Assembly: GCA_032622095.1 (NCBI GenBank)
Contig: CP136065.1
Location: 24,313,141-24,377,140 of the forward strand
Source: Siphonodentalium dalli
Lineage: Eukaryota; Mollusca; Scaphopoda; Gadilida; Siphonodentaliidae
DNA: 64,000 bases
Reading direction: 5' to 3'
The position numbers and the translations under genes are program-made. The notes beneath the pieces were generated by a model. It saw only the letters and a program-made list of their open reading frames with translations, was not told the origin of the DNA and did not search any database. Shown in pieces: positions 1-15,685 of this stretch. Every line of letters begins with the position of its first letter. Position 1 is the first letter of the stretch.

Positions 1-3000
1 AAACATATAATCTGATGGTACAGTTAAACATATAATATGATGGTCCAGCTAAACATATAATCTGATGGTCCAACTAAACATATAATCTGATGATCCAACT
101 AAACATATAATCTGATGGTCCAACTAAACATATAATCTGATGGTCTAACTAAACATATAATCTGACGGTCTAACTAAACATATAATCTGATGGTCCAGCT
201 AAACATATAATCTGATGATCCAGCTAAACATATAATCTGATGATCCAGCTAAACATATAATCTGATGGTCCAGCTAAACCATATAATCTGATGGTCCAAC
301 TAAACATATAATCTGATGGTCCAGCTAAACATATAATCTGATGGTCCAACTAAAAATATAATCTGATGGTCCAGCTAAACATATAATCTGATGATCCAGC
401 TAAACATATAATCTGATGGTCCAACTAAACATATAATCTGATGGTCCAGCTAAACATATAATCTGATGGTCCAACTAAACATATAATCTGATGGTCCAAC
501 TAAACATATAATCTGATGGTCCAGCTAAACATATAATCTGATGGTCCAGCTAAACATATAATCTGATGGTCCAACTAAACATATAATCTGATGGTCCAGC
601 TAAACATATAATCTGATGGTCCAGCTAAACATATAATATGATGGTCCAGCTAAACATATAATCTGATGGTCCAACTAAACATATAATCTGATGGTCCAGC
701 TAAACATATAATCTGATGGTCCAGTTAAACATATAATCTGATGGTACAGTTAAACATATAATCTGATGGTCCAGTTAAACATATAATCTGATGGTCCAGT
801 TAAACATATAATCTGATGGTCCAGTTAAACATATAATCTGATGGTCCAGCTGAACATATAATATGATGGTCCAGCTAAACATATAATCTGATGGTCCAGT
901 TAAACATATAATCTGATGGTCCAGCTAAACATATAATCTGATGGTCCAGCTAAACATATAATCTGATGGTCCAGTTAAACATATAATCTGATGGTCCAGC
1001 TAAACATATAATCTGATGGTCCAGCTAAACATATAATCTGATGGTCCAACTAAACATATAATCTGATGGTCCAGTTAAACATATAATCTGATGGTCCAGC
1101 TAAACATATAATCTGATGGTCCAACTAAACATATAATCTGATGGTCCAGCTAAACATATAATCTCATGGTCCAGCTAAATATATAATCTGACGGTCCAGC
1201 TAAACATATAATCTGATGGTCCAGCTAAATATATAATCTGACGGTCCAGCTAAACATATAATCTGATGGTCCAGCTAAACATATAATCTGATGGTACAGC
1301 TAAACATATAATCTGATGATCCAACTAAACATATAATCTGATGGTCCAGCTAAACATATAATCTGACGGTCCACTAAACATATAATTTGATGGTCCAACT
1401 AAACATATAATCTGATGGTCCAACTAAACATATAATCTGACGGTCCAGCTAAACATATAATCTGATGGTACAGCTAAACATATAATCTGATGGTCCAGCT
1501 AAACATATAATCTGATGGTCCAGTTAAACATATAATCTGATGGTCCAGCTAAACATATAATCTGATGGTCGAGCTAAACATATAATCTGATGGTCCAGCT
1601 AAACATATAATCTGATGGTCTAACTAAACATATAATCTGATGGTCCAGCTAAACATATAATCTGATGGTCTAACTAAACATATAATCTGATGATCCAGTT
1701 AAACATATAATCTGATGGTCCAGCTAAACATATAATCTGATGGTCCAGTTAAACATATAATCTGATGGTACAGTTAAACATATAATCTGATGGTCCAGTT
1801 AAACATATAATCTGATGGTCCAGTTAAACATATAATCTGATGGTCCAGTTAAACATATAATCTGATGGTCCAGTTAAACATATAATCTGATGGTCCAGTT
1901 GAACATATAATCTGATGGTCCAGCTGAACATATAATCTGATGGTCCAGTTAAACATATAATCTGATGGTCCAGCTAAACATATAATCTAATGGTCCAGCT
2001 AAACATATAATCTGATGGTCCAGTTAAACATATAATCTGATGGTCCAGCTAAACATATAATCTGATGGTCTAACTAAACATATAATCTGATGGTCTAGCT
2101 AAACATATAATCTGATGGTCTAGCTAAACATATAATCTGATGGTCCAGCTAAACATATAATCTGATGGTCCAGCTAAACATATAATCTGATGGTCCAGCT
2201 AAACATATAATCTGATGGTCCAGCTAAACATATAATCTGATGGTCCAGCTAAACATATAATATGATGGTCTAACTAAACATATAATCTGATGGTCCAGCT
2301 AAACATATAATCTTATGGTCCAGCTAAACATATAATCTGATGGTCCAGGTAAACATATAATCTGATGGTCTAACTAAACATATAATCTGATGGTCTAACT
2401 AAACATATAATCTGATGGTCTAGCTAAACATATAATCTGATGGTCTAGCTAAACATAATCTGATGGTCTAGCTAAACATATAATCTGATGGTCCAGCTAA
2501 ACTTATAATCTGATGGTCCAGCTAAACATATAATCTGATGGTCCAGCTAAACATATAATCTGATGGTCTAACTAAACATATAATCTGATGGTCTAACTAA
2601 ACATATAATCTGATGGTCCAGTTAAACATATAATCTGATGGTCCAGCTAAACATATAATCTGATGGTCCAGCTAAACATATAATCTGATGGTCCAGCTAA
2701 ACATATAATCTGATGGTCCAGCTAAACATATAATCTGATGGTCCAGCTAAACACATAATCTGATGGTCCAGCTAAACATATAATCTGATGGTCCAGCTAA
2801 ACTTATAATCTGATGGTCCAGCTAAATCATATAATATGATGGTCCAGTTAAACATATAATCTGATGGTCCAGCTAAACATATAATCTGATGGTCCAGCTA
2901 AACATATATTCTGATGGTCCAGCTAAACATATAATCTGATGGTCCAGCTAAACATATAATCTGATGGTCCAGCTAAACATATATTCTGATGGTCCAGCTA

Positions 3001-3942
3001 AACATATAATCTGATGGTCCAGCTAAACATATAATCTGATGATCCAGCTAAACATATAATCTGATGGTCCAGCTAAACATATAATCTGATGGTCCAACTA
3101 AACATATAATCTGATGGTCCAGCTAAACATATAATCTGATGATCCACCTAAACATATAATCTGATGGTCTAACTAAACATATAATCTGATGGTCCAGCTA
3201 AACATATAATCTGATGATCCAGCTAAAAATATAATCTGATGGTCCACCTAAACATATAATATGATGATCCACCTAAACATATAATCTGATGGTCTAACTA
3301 AACATATAATCTGATGGTCCAGCTAAACATATAATCTGATGGTCCAGCTAAACATATAATCTGATGGTCCAGCTAAACATATAATCTGATGGTCCAGTTA
3401 AACATATAATCTGATGATCCAGCTAAACATATAATCTGATGGTCCAGCTAAACCATATAATCTGATGGTCCAGCTAAACATATAATCTGATGGTCTAACT
3501 AAACATATAATCTGATGGTCCAGCTAAACATATAATCTGATGGTCTAACTAAACATATAATCTGATGGTCCAGCTAAACATATAATTGATGATCCAGCTA
3601 AACATATAATCTGATGGTCCAGCTAAACATATAATCTGAAGGTCTAACTAAACATATAATCTGATGGTCCAGCTAAACATATAATCTGATGGTCCAGCTG
3701 AACATATAATCTGATGGTCCAGCTGAACATATAATCTGATGGTCCAACTAAACATATAATCTGATGGTCCAGCTAAACATATAATCTGATGGTCCAGCTA
3801 AACATATAATCTGATGGTACAGCTAAACATATAATCTGATGGTACAGCTAAACATATAATCTGAAGGTCTAACTAAACATATAATCTGATGGTCCAGCTA
3901 AACATATAATCTGATGGTACAGCTAAACATATAATCTGAAGG

Positions 3943-6900
3943 TCTAACTAAACATATAATCTGATGGTCCAGCTAAACATATAATCTGATGGTCCAGCTA
4001 AACATATAATTGATGATCCAGCTAAACATATAATCTGATGGTCCAGCTGAACATATAATCTGATGGTCCAGCTAAACATATAATCTGATGGTCCAACTAA
4101 ACATATAATCTGATGGTCTAACTAAACATATAATCTGATGGTCCAACTAAACATATAATCTGATGGTACAGCTAAACATATAATCTGATGGTCCAACTAA
4201 ACATATAACCTGATGGTACAGCTAAACATATAATCTGATGGTCCAGCTGAACATATAATCTGATGGTACAGCTAAACATATAATCTGATGGTACAGCTAA
4301 ACATATAATCTGATGGTCCAGCTGAACATATAATCTGATGGTACAGCTAAACATATAATCTGATGATCCAGCTAAACATATAATCTGATGGTCCAGCTGA
4401 ACATATAATCTGAAGGTCCAGCTAAACATATAATCTGATGGTCCAACTAAACATATAATCTGATGGTCCAACTAAACATATAATCTGATGGTCCAACTAA
4501 ACATATAATCTGATGGTCCAACTAAACATATAATCTGATGGTCCAACTAAACATATAATCTGATGGTCCAACTAAACATATAACCTGATGGTACAGCTAA
4601 ACATATAATCTGATGGTCCAGCTGAACATATAATCTGATGGTACAGCTAAACATATAATCTGATGGTACAGCTAAACATATAATCTGATGTTCCAGCTGA
4701 ACATATAATCTGATGGTACAGCTAAACATATAATCTGATGGTACAGCTAAACATATAATCTGATGGTCCAGCTGAACATATAATCTGATGGTCCAGCTAA
4801 ACATATAATCTGATGGTCCAACTAAACATATAATCTGATGGTCTAACTAAACATATAATCTGATGGTCCAGCTAAACATATAATCTGATGGTACAGTTAA
4901 ACATATAATCTGATGGTCCAACTAAATATATAATTTGACGGTCCAGCTAAACATATAATCTGATGGTCCAGCTAAACATATAATCTGATGGTACAGCTAA
5001 ACATATAATCTGATGGTCCAGCTAAACATATAATCTGATGGTCCAGCTAAACATATAATCTGATGGTCCAGCTAAACATATAATCTGATGATCCACCTAA
5101 ACATATAATCTGATGATCCAACTAAACATATAATCTGATGGTCCAGCTAAACATATAATCTGATGGTCCAACTAAACATATAATCTGATGGTCCAGCTAA
5201 ACATATAATCTGATGGTCCAGCTAAACATATAATCTGATGGTCCAGCTAAACATATAATCTGATGGTCTAACTAAACATATAATCTGATGGTCCAGCTAA
5301 ACATATAATCTGATGGTCCAGCTAAACATATAATCTGATGGTCCAGCTAAACATATAATCTGATGATCCACCTAAACATATAATCTGATGATCCAACTAA
5401 ACATATAATCTGATGGTCCAGCTAAACATATAATCTGATGGTCCAGCTAAACATATAATCTGATGATCCACCTAAACATATAATCTGATGATCCAACTAA
5501 ACATATAATCTGATGGTCCAGCTAAACATATAATCTGATGGTCCAGCTAAACATATAATCTGATGGTACAGCTAAACATATAATCTGAAGGTCTAACTAA
5601 AAATATAATCTGATGGTCCAGTTAAACATATAATCTGATGGTCCAGTTAAATATATAATCTGACGGTCCAGCTAAACATATAATCTGATGGTCCAGCTAA
5701 ACATATAATCTGATGGTCCAACTAAACATATAATATGATGGTCCAGTTAAACATATAATCTGATGGTCCAGCTAAACATATCATCTGATGGTCCAGCTAA
5801 ACATATAATCTGATGGTCCAGCTAAACATATAATCTGATGATCCAGCTAAACATATAATCTGATGATCCAGCTAAACATATAATCTGATGGTCCAGCTAA
5901 ACTTATAATCTGATGGTCCAGCTAAACATATAATCTGATGGTCCAGGTAAACATATAATCTGATGGTCTAACTAAACATATAATCTGATGGTCCAGCTAA
6001 ACATATAATCTGATGGTCCAGGTAAACATATAATCTGATGGTCTAACTAAACATATAATCTGATGGTCCAGCTAAACATATAATCTGATGGTCCAGCTAA
6101 ACATATAATCTGATGGTCCAGCTAAACTTATAATCTGATGGTCCAGCTAAACTTATAATCTGATGGTCCAGCTAAACATATAATCTGATGGTCCAGCTAA
6201 ACATATAATCTGATGGTCCAGCTAAACATATAATCTGATGGTCCAACTAAACATATAATCTGATGGTCCAGTTAAACATATAATCTGATTGTCTAACTAA
6301 ACATATAATCTGATGGTCCAGCTAAACATATAATCTGATGGTCCAACTAAACATATAATCTGATGGTCCAACTAAACATATAATCTGATGGTCCAGTTAA
6401 ACGTATAATCTGATGGTCTAACTAAACATATAATCTGATGGTCCAGCTAAACATATAATCTGATGGTCCAGCTAAACATATAACCTGATGGTCCAGCTAA
6501 ACTTATAATCTGATGGTCCAGCTAAACTTATAATCTGATGGTCCAGCTAAACATATAATCTGATGGTCCAGCTAAACATATAATCTGATGATCCAGCTAA
6601 ACATATAATCTGATGATCCAGCTAAACATATAATCTGATGGTCCAGCTAAACATATAATCTGATGGTCCAGCTAAACATATAATCTGATGGTCCAGCTAA
6701 ACATATAATCTGATGGTCTAACTAAACATATAATCTGATGGTCTAACTAAACATATAATCTGACGGTCCAGCTAAACATATAATCTGAAGGTCCAGCTAA
6801 ACATATAATCTGATGGTCCAGCTAAATATATAATCTGATGGTCCAGCTAAACATATAATCTGATGGTCCAGCTAAACATATAATCTGATGGTCCAGCTAA

Positions 6901-9515
6901 ACATATAATCTGATGATCCAGCTAAACATATAATCTGATGGTCCAGCTAAACTTATAATCTGATGGTCCAGTTAAACATATAATCTGATGGTCTAACTAA
7001 ACATATAATCTGATGATCCAGCTAAACATATAATCTGATGGTCTAACTAAACATATAATCTGATGATCCAGCTAAACATATAATCTGATGGTCCAGCTAA
7101 ACTTATAATCTGATGGTCCAGCTAAACATATAATCTGAAGGTCTAACTAAACATATAATCTGATGGTGCAGTTAAACATATAATCTGATGGTCCAGTTAA
7201 ACATATAATCTGATGGTCTAACTAAACATATAATCTGATGATCCAGCTAAACATATAATCTGATGGTCCAGCTAAACTTATAATCTGATGGTCCAGCTAA
7301 ACATATAATCTGAAGGTCTAACTAAACATATAATCTGATGGTCCAGTTAAACATATAATCTGATGGTCCAGTTAAATATATAATCTGACGGTCCAGCTAA
7401 ACATATAATCTGATGGTCCAGCAAAACATATAATCTGATGGTCCAGCTAAACTTATAATCTGATGGTCTAACTAAACATATCATCTGATGGTCCAGCTAA
7501 ACATATAATCTGATGGTCCAGCTAAACATATAACCTGATGGTCCAACTAAACATATAATCTGATGGTCCAGCTAAACATATAATCTGATGGTCCAGCTAA
7601 ACATATAATCTGATGGTACAGCTAAACATATAATCTGATGGTCTAACTAAACATATAATCTGATGGTCTAACTAAACATATAATCTGATGGTCCAGCTAA
7701 ACATATAACCTGATGGTCCAACTAAACATATAACCTGATGGTCCAACTAAACATATAATCTGATGGTCTAACTAAACATATAATCTGATGGTCTAACTAA
7801 ACATATAATCTGATGGTCCAGCTAAACATATAATCTGATGGTCCAATTAAACATATAATCTGATGGTCCAGCTAAACATATAATCTGATGGTCCAACTAA
7901 ACATATAATCTGATGGTCCAGCTAAACATATAATCTGATGGTCCAACTAAACATATAATCTGATGGTCCAGCTAAACATATAATCTGATGGTCCAGCTAA
8001 ACATATAATCTGATGGTCCAACTAAACATATAATCTGATGGTCCAGCTAAACATATAATCTGATGGTCCAACTAAACATATAATCTGATGGTCCAGCTAA
8101 ACATATAATCTGATGGTCCAACTAAACATATAATCTGATGGTCCAGCTAAACATATAATCTGATGGTCCAGCTAAACATATAATCTGATGGTCCAGCTAA
8201 ACATATAATCTGATGGTCCAGCTAAACATATAATCTGATGGTCCAGGTAAACATATAATCTGATGGTCCAGCTAAACATATAATCTGATGGTCCAGTTAA
8301 ACATATAATCTGATGGTCTAACTAAACATATAATCTGATGGTCCAGCTAAACATATACTCTGATGGTACAGCTAAACATATAATCTGATGGTCCAGCTAA
8401 ACATATAATATGATGGTCCAGCTAAACATATAATCTGATGGTCTAACTAAACATATAATCTGACGGTCCAGCTAAACATATAATCTGATGGTCTAACTAA
8501 ACATATAATCTGACGGTCCAGCTAAACCATATAATCTGATGGTCCAGCTAAACATATAATCTGACGGTCCAGCTAAACATATAATCTGATGGTCCAGCTA
8601 AACATATAATTGATGATCCAGCTAAACCATATAATCTGATGGTCCAGCTAAACATATAATCTGATGGTCTAACTAAACATATAATTGATGATCCAGCTAA
8701 ACATATAATCTGATGGTCCAGCTAAACATATAATCTGACGGTCCAGCTAAACATATAATCTGACGGTCCAGCTAAACATATAATCTGATGGTCTAACTAA
8801 ACATATAATCTAATGGTCCAGCTAAACATATAATCTGATGGTCCAGCTAAACATATAATCTGACGGTCCAGCTAAACATATAATCTGATGGTCTAACTAA
8901 ACATATAATTGATGATCCAGCTAAACATATAATCTGATGGTCCAGCTAAACATATAATCTGACGGTCCAGCTAAACATATAATCTGACGGTCCAGCTAAA
9001 CATATAATCTGATGGTCTAACTAAACATATAAGCTGATGGTCCAGCTAAACATATAATCTGATGGTCCAGCTAAACATATAATCTGACGGTCCAGCTAAA
9101 CATATAATCTGATGGTCTAACTAAACATATAATCTGGTGGTCCAGCTAAACATATAATCTGATGGTCCAGCTAAACATATAATCTGATGGTCCAGCTAAA
9201 CATATAATCTGATGGTCCAGCTAAACATATAATCTGATGGTCCAGCTAAACATATAATCTGATGGTCCAGCTAAACATATAATCTGACGGTCCAGCTAAA
9301 CATATAATCTGATGGTCTAACTAAACATATAATCTGGTGGTCCAGCTAAACATATAATCTGATGGTCCAGCTAAACATATAATCTGATGGTCCAGCTAAA
9401 CATATAATCTGATGGTCCAGCTAAACATATAATCTGATGGTCCAGCTAAACATATAATCTGATGGTCCAGCTAAACATATAATCTGATGGTCTAACTAAA
9501 CATATAATCTGATGG
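3943..9515. repeat. 5,573-bp higher-order duplication, copy 1
   Basis: This block of satellite units recurs at a constant offset of 5,573 bp. The variant order, including the rare 24-bp units, matches unit by unit. The left border is where the two copies stop agreeing (gaaggtctaact here, gatggtccagct in copy 2), at about position 3943 or just after. In the stretches I compared, the only difference found was T at 4935 against C at 10508. Confidence 0.9.
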
Positions 9516-12500
9516 TCCAGCTAAACATATAATCTGATGGTCCAGCTAAACATATAATCTGATGGTCCAGCTAAACATATAATTGATGATCCAGCTAAAC
9601 ATATAATCTGATGGTCCAGCTGAACATATAATCTGATGGTCCAGCTAAACATATAATCTGATGGTCCAACTAAACATATAATCTGATGGTCTAACTAAAC
9701 ATATAATCTGATGGTCCAACTAAACATATAATCTGATGGTACAGCTAAACATATAATCTGATGGTCCAACTAAACATATAACCTGATGGTACAGCTAAAC
9801 ATATAATCTGATGGTCCAGCTGAACATATAATCTGATGGTACAGCTAAACATATAATCTGATGGTACAGCTAAACATATAATCTGATGGTCCAGCTGAAC
9901 ATATAATCTGATGGTACAGCTAAACATATAATCTGATGATCCAGCTAAACATATAATCTGATGGTCCAGCTGAACATATAATCTGAAGGTCCAGCTAAAC
10001 ATATAATCTGATGGTCCAACTAAACATATAATCTGATGGTCCAACTAAACATATAATCTGATGGTCCAACTAAACATATAATCTGATGGTCCAACTAAAC
10101 ATATAATCTGATGGTCCAACTAAACATATAATCTGATGGTCCAACTAAACATATAACCTGATGGTACAGCTAAACATATAATCTGATGGTCCAGCTGAAC
10201 ATATAATCTGATGGTACAGCTAAACATATAATCTGATGGTACAGCTAAACATATAATCTGATGTTCCAGCTGAACATATAATCTGATGGTACAGCTAAAC
10301 ATATAATCTGATGGTACAGCTAAACATATAATCTGATGGTCCAGCTGAACATATAATCTGATGGTCCAGCTAAACATATAATCTGATGGTCCAACTAAAC
10401 ATATAATCTGATGGTCTAACTAAACATATAATCTGATGGTCCAGCTAAACATATAATCTGATGGTACAGTTAAACATATAATCTGATGGTCCAACTAAAT
10501 ATATAATCTGACGGTCCAGCTAAACATATAATCTGATGGTCCAGCTAAACATATAATCTGATGGTACAGCTAAACATATAATCTGATGGTCCAGCTAAAC
10601 ATATAATCTGATGGTCCAGCTAAACATATAATCTGATGGTCCAGCTAAACATATAATCTGATGATCCACCTAAACATATAATCTGATGATCCAACTAAAC
10701 ATATAATCTGATGGTCCAGCTAAACATATAATCTGATGGTCCAACTAAACATATAATCTGATGGTCCAGCTAAACATATAATCTGATGGTCCAGCTAAAC
10801 ATATAATCTGATGGTCCAGCTAAACATATAATCTGATGGTCTAACTAAACATATAATCTGATGGTCCAGCTAAACATATAATCTGATGGTCCAGCTAAAC
10901 ATATAATCTGATGGTCCAGCTAAACATATAATCTGATGATCCACCTAAACATATAATCTGATGATCCAACTAAACATATAATCTGATGGTCCAGCTAAAC
11001 ATATAATCTGATGGTCCAGCTAAACATATAATCTGATGATCCACCTAAACATATAATCTGATGATCCAACTAAACATATAATCTGATGGTCCAGCTAAAC
11101 ATATAATCTGATGGTCCAGCTAAACATATAATCTGATGGTACAGCTAAACATATAATCTGAAGGTCTAACTAAAAATATAATCTGATGGTCCAGTTAAAC
11201 ATATAATCTGATGGTCCAGTTAAATATATAATCTGACGGTCCAGCTAAACATATAATCTGATGGTCCAGCTAAACATATAATCTGATGGTCCAACTAAAC
11301 ATATAATATGATGGTCCAGTTAAACATATAATCTGATGGTCCAGCTAAACATATCATCTGATGGTCCAGCTAAACATATAATCTGATGGTCCAGCTAAAC
11401 ATATAATCTGATGATCCAGCTAAACATATAATCTGATGATCCAGCTAAACATATAATCTGATGGTCCAGCTAAACTTATAATCTGATGGTCCAGCTAAAC
11501 ATATAATCTGATGGTCCAGGTAAACATATAATCTGATGGTCTAACTAAACATATAATCTGATGGTCCAGCTAAACATATAATCTGATGGTCCAGGTAAAC
11601 ATATAATCTGATGGTCTAACTAAACATATAATCTGATGGTCCAGCTAAACATATAATCTGATGGTCCAGCTAAACATATAATCTGATGGTCCAGCTAAAC
11701 TTATAATCTGATGGTCCAGCTAAACTTATAATCTGATGGTCCAGCTAAACATATAATCTGATGGTCCAGCTAAACATATAATCTGATGGTCCAGCTAAAC
11801 ATATAATCTGATGGTCCAACTAAACATATAATCTGATGGTCCAGTTAAACATATAATCTGATTGTCTAACTAAACATATAATCTGATGGTCCAGCTAAAC
11901 ATATAATCTGATGGTCCAACTAAACATATAATCTGATGGTCCAACTAAACATATAATCTGATGGTCCAGTTAAACGTATAATCTGATGGTCTAACTAAAC
12001 ATATAATCTGATGGTCCAGCTAAACATATAATCTGATGGTCCAGCTAAACATATAACCTGATGGTCCAGCTAAACTTATAATCTGATGGTCCAGCTAAAC
12101 TTATAATCTGATGGTCCAGCTAAACATATAATCTGATGGTCCAGCTAAACATATAATCTGATGATCCAGCTAAACATATAATCTGATGATCCAGCTAAAC
12201 ATATAATCTGATGGTCCAGCTAAACATATAATCTGATGGTCCAGCTAAACATATAATCTGATGGTCCAGCTAAACATATAATCTGATGGTCTAACTAAAC
12301 ATATAATCTGATGGTCTAACTAAACATATAATCTGACGGTCCAGCTAAACATATAATCTGAAGGTCCAGCTAAACATATAATCTGATGGTCCAGCTAAAT
12401 ATATAATCTGATGGTCCAGCTAAACATATAATCTGATGGTCCAGCTAAACATATAATCTGATGGTCCAGCTAAACATATAATCTGATGATCCAGCTAAAC

Positions 12501-15155
12501 ATATAATCTGATGGTCCAGCTAAACTTATAATCTGATGGTCCAGTTAAACATATAATCTGATGGTCTAACTAAACATATAATCTGATGATCCAGCTAAAC
12601 ATATAATCTGATGGTCTAACTAAACATATAATCTGATGATCCAGCTAAACATATAATCTGATGGTCCAGCTAAACTTATAATCTGATGGTCCAGCTAAAC
12701 ATATAATCTGAAGGTCTAACTAAACATATAATCTGATGGTGCAGTTAAACATATAATCTGATGGTCCAGTTAAACATATAATCTGATGGTCTAACTAAAC
12801 ATATAATCTGATGATCCAGCTAAACATATAATCTGATGGTCCAGCTAAACTTATAATCTGATGGTCCAGCTAAACATATAATCTGAAGGTCTAACTAAAC
12901 ATATAATCTGATGGTCCAGTTAAACATATAATCTGATGGTCCAGTTAAATATATAATCTGACGGTCCAGCTAAACATATAATCTGATGGTCCAGCAAAAC
13001 ATATAATCTGATGGTCCAGCTAAACTTATAATCTGATGGTCTAACTAAACATATCATCTGATGGTCCAGCTAAACATATAATCTGATGGTCCAGCTAAAC
13101 ATATAACCTGATGGTCCAACTAAACATATAATCTGATGGTCCAGCTAAACATATAATCTGATGGTCCAGCTAAACATATAATCTGATGGTACAGCTAAAC
13201 ATATAATCTGATGGTCTAACTAAACATATAATCTGATGGTCTAACTAAACATATAATCTGATGGTCCAGCTAAACATATAACCTGATGGTCCAACTAAAC
13301 ATATAACCTGATGGTCCAACTAAACATATAATCTGATGGTCTAACTAAACATATAATCTGATGGTCTAACTAAACATATAATCTGATGGTCCAGCTAAAC
13401 ATATAATCTGATGGTCCAATTAAACATATAATCTGATGGTCCAGCTAAACATATAATCTGATGGTCCAACTAAACATATAATCTGATGGTCCAGCTAAAC
13501 ATATAATCTGATGGTCCAACTAAACATATAATCTGATGGTCCAGCTAAACATATAATCTGATGGTCCAGCTAAACATATAATCTGATGGTCCAACTAAAC
13601 ATATAATCTGATGGTCCAGCTAAACATATAATCTGATGGTCCAACTAAACATATAATCTGATGGTCCAGCTAAACATATAATCTGATGGTCCAACTAAAC
13701 ATATAATCTGATGGTCCAGCTAAACATATAATCTGATGGTCCAGCTAAACATATAATCTGATGGTCCAGCTAAACATATAATCTGATGGTCCAGCTAAAC
13801 ATATAATCTGATGGTCCAGGTAAACATATAATCTGATGGTCCAGCTAAACATATAATCTGATGGTCCAGTTAAACATATAATCTGATGGTCTAACTAAAC
13901 ATATAATCTGATGGTCCAGCTAAACATATACTCTGATGGTACAGCTAAACATATAATCTGATGGTCCAGCTAAACATATAATATGATGGTCCAGCTAAAC
14001 ATATAATCTGATGGTCTAACTAAACATATAATCTGACGGTCCAGCTAAACATATAATCTGATGGTCTAACTAAACATATAATCTGACGGTCCAGCTAAAC
14101 CATATAATCTGATGGTCCAGCTAAACATATAATCTGACGGTCCAGCTAAACATATAATCTGATGGTCCAGCTAAACATATAATTGATGATCCAGCTAAAC
14201 CATATAATCTGATGGTCCAGCTAAACATATAATCTGATGGTCTAACTAAACATATAATTGATGATCCAGCTAAACATATAATCTGATGGTCCAGCTAAAC
14301 ATATAATCTGACGGTCCAGCTAAACATATAATCTGACGGTCCAGCTAAACATATAATCTGATGGTCTAACTAAACATATAATCTAATGGTCCAGCTAAAC
14401 ATATAATCTGATGGTCCAGCTAAACATATAATCTGACGGTCCAGCTAAACATATAATCTGATGGTCTAACTAAACATATAATTGATGATCCAGCTAAACA
14501 TATAATCTGATGGTCCAGCTAAACATATAATCTGACGGTCCAGCTAAACATATAATCTGACGGTCCAGCTAAACATATAATCTGATGGTCTAACTAAACA
14601 TATAAGCTGATGGTCCAGCTAAACATATAATCTGATGGTCCAGCTAAACATATAATCTGACGGTCCAGCTAAACATATAATCTGATGGTCTAACTAAACA
14701 TATAATCTGGTGGTCCAGCTAAACATATAATCTGATGGTCCAGCTAAACATATAATCTGATGGTCCAGCTAAACATATAATCTGATGGTCCAGCTAAACA
14801 TATAATCTGATGGTCCAGCTAAACATATAATCTGATGGTCCAGCTAAACATATAATCTGACGGTCCAGCTAAACATATAATCTGATGGTCTAACTAAACA
14901 TATAATCTGGTGGTCCAGCTAAACATATAATCTGATGGTCCAGCTAAACATATAATCTGATGGTCCAGCTAAACATATAATCTGATGGTCCAGCTAAACA
15001 TATAATCTGATGGTCCAGCTAAACATATAATCTGATGGTCCAGCTAAACATATAATCTGATGGTCTAACTAAACATATAATCTGATGGTCCAGCTAAACA
15101 TATAATCTGATGGTCCAGCTAAACATATAATCTGATGGTCCAGCTAAACATATAA
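9516..15155. repeat. 5,573-bp higher-order duplication, copy 2
   Basis: Second copy of the block, directly following the first. Agreement ends near 15155, where copy 1 continues with the 24-bp variant aattgatgat and copy 2 continues with a normal unit ending in ccaact. The two copies share about 65 bp of matching units at the junction, as expected for unequal exchange within a satellite. A duplicated contig end in the assembly would look the same. Confidence 0.88.
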
Positions 15156-15685
15156 TCTGATGGTCCAACTAAACATATAATCTGATGGTCCAGCTAAACA
15201 TATAATCTGATGGTCCAGCTAAACATATAATCTGATGGTCCAGCTAAACATATAATCTGATGGTCTAACTAAACATATAATCTGATGGTCCAGCTAAACA
15301 TATAATCTGATGATCCAGTTAAACATATAATCTGATGGTCCAGCTAAACATATAATCTGATGGTCCAGCTAAACATATAATTGATGATCCAGCTAAACCA
15401 TATAATCTGATGATCCAGCTAAACATATAATCTGATGGTCCAGCTAAACATATAATCTGATGGTCCAACTAAACATATAATCTGATGGTCTAACTAAACA
15501 TATAATCTGATGGTCTAACTAAACATATAATCTGATGATCCAGCTAAACATATAATCTGATGGTCTAGCTAAACCATATAATCTGATGGTCCAGTTAAAC
15601 ATATAATCTGATGGTCCAGCTAAACGTATAATCTGATGGTCCAGCTAAATCATATAATATGATGGTCCAGCTAAACATATAATCT

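Larger units (their letters stand above)
1..15685. repeat. 25-bp satellite array, about 627 units
   Basis: Head-to-tail units of 25 bp with the core AAACATATAATCTGATGG. They vary mainly in the last six or seven bases (tccagct, tccaact, tctaact, tccagtt, tacagct). Rare 24-bp units (aattgatgat) and 26-bp units (aaaccatata) break the register. The array begins before the window and ends at about 15685, where the sequence turns into ordinary AT-rich DNA. There are no spacers between units, so it is a satellite and not a CRISPR array. Because 25 is not a multiple of 3, open frames appear by chance as 25-residue repeating peptides; I do not consider them coding. Confidence 0.98.

Noticed and set aside
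4172-4471. Open frames of 85-99 codons in the satellite (also 4547, 9745, 10120)
   Set aside because: They are a by-product of a 25-bp repeat lacking stops in one strand's frames. The peptide simply repeats every 25 residues and recurs exactly in the duplicated block.
1-15685. CRISPR-like array
   Set aside because: The repeats are directly adjacent without unique spacers, and the rest of the window is plainly eukaryotic.
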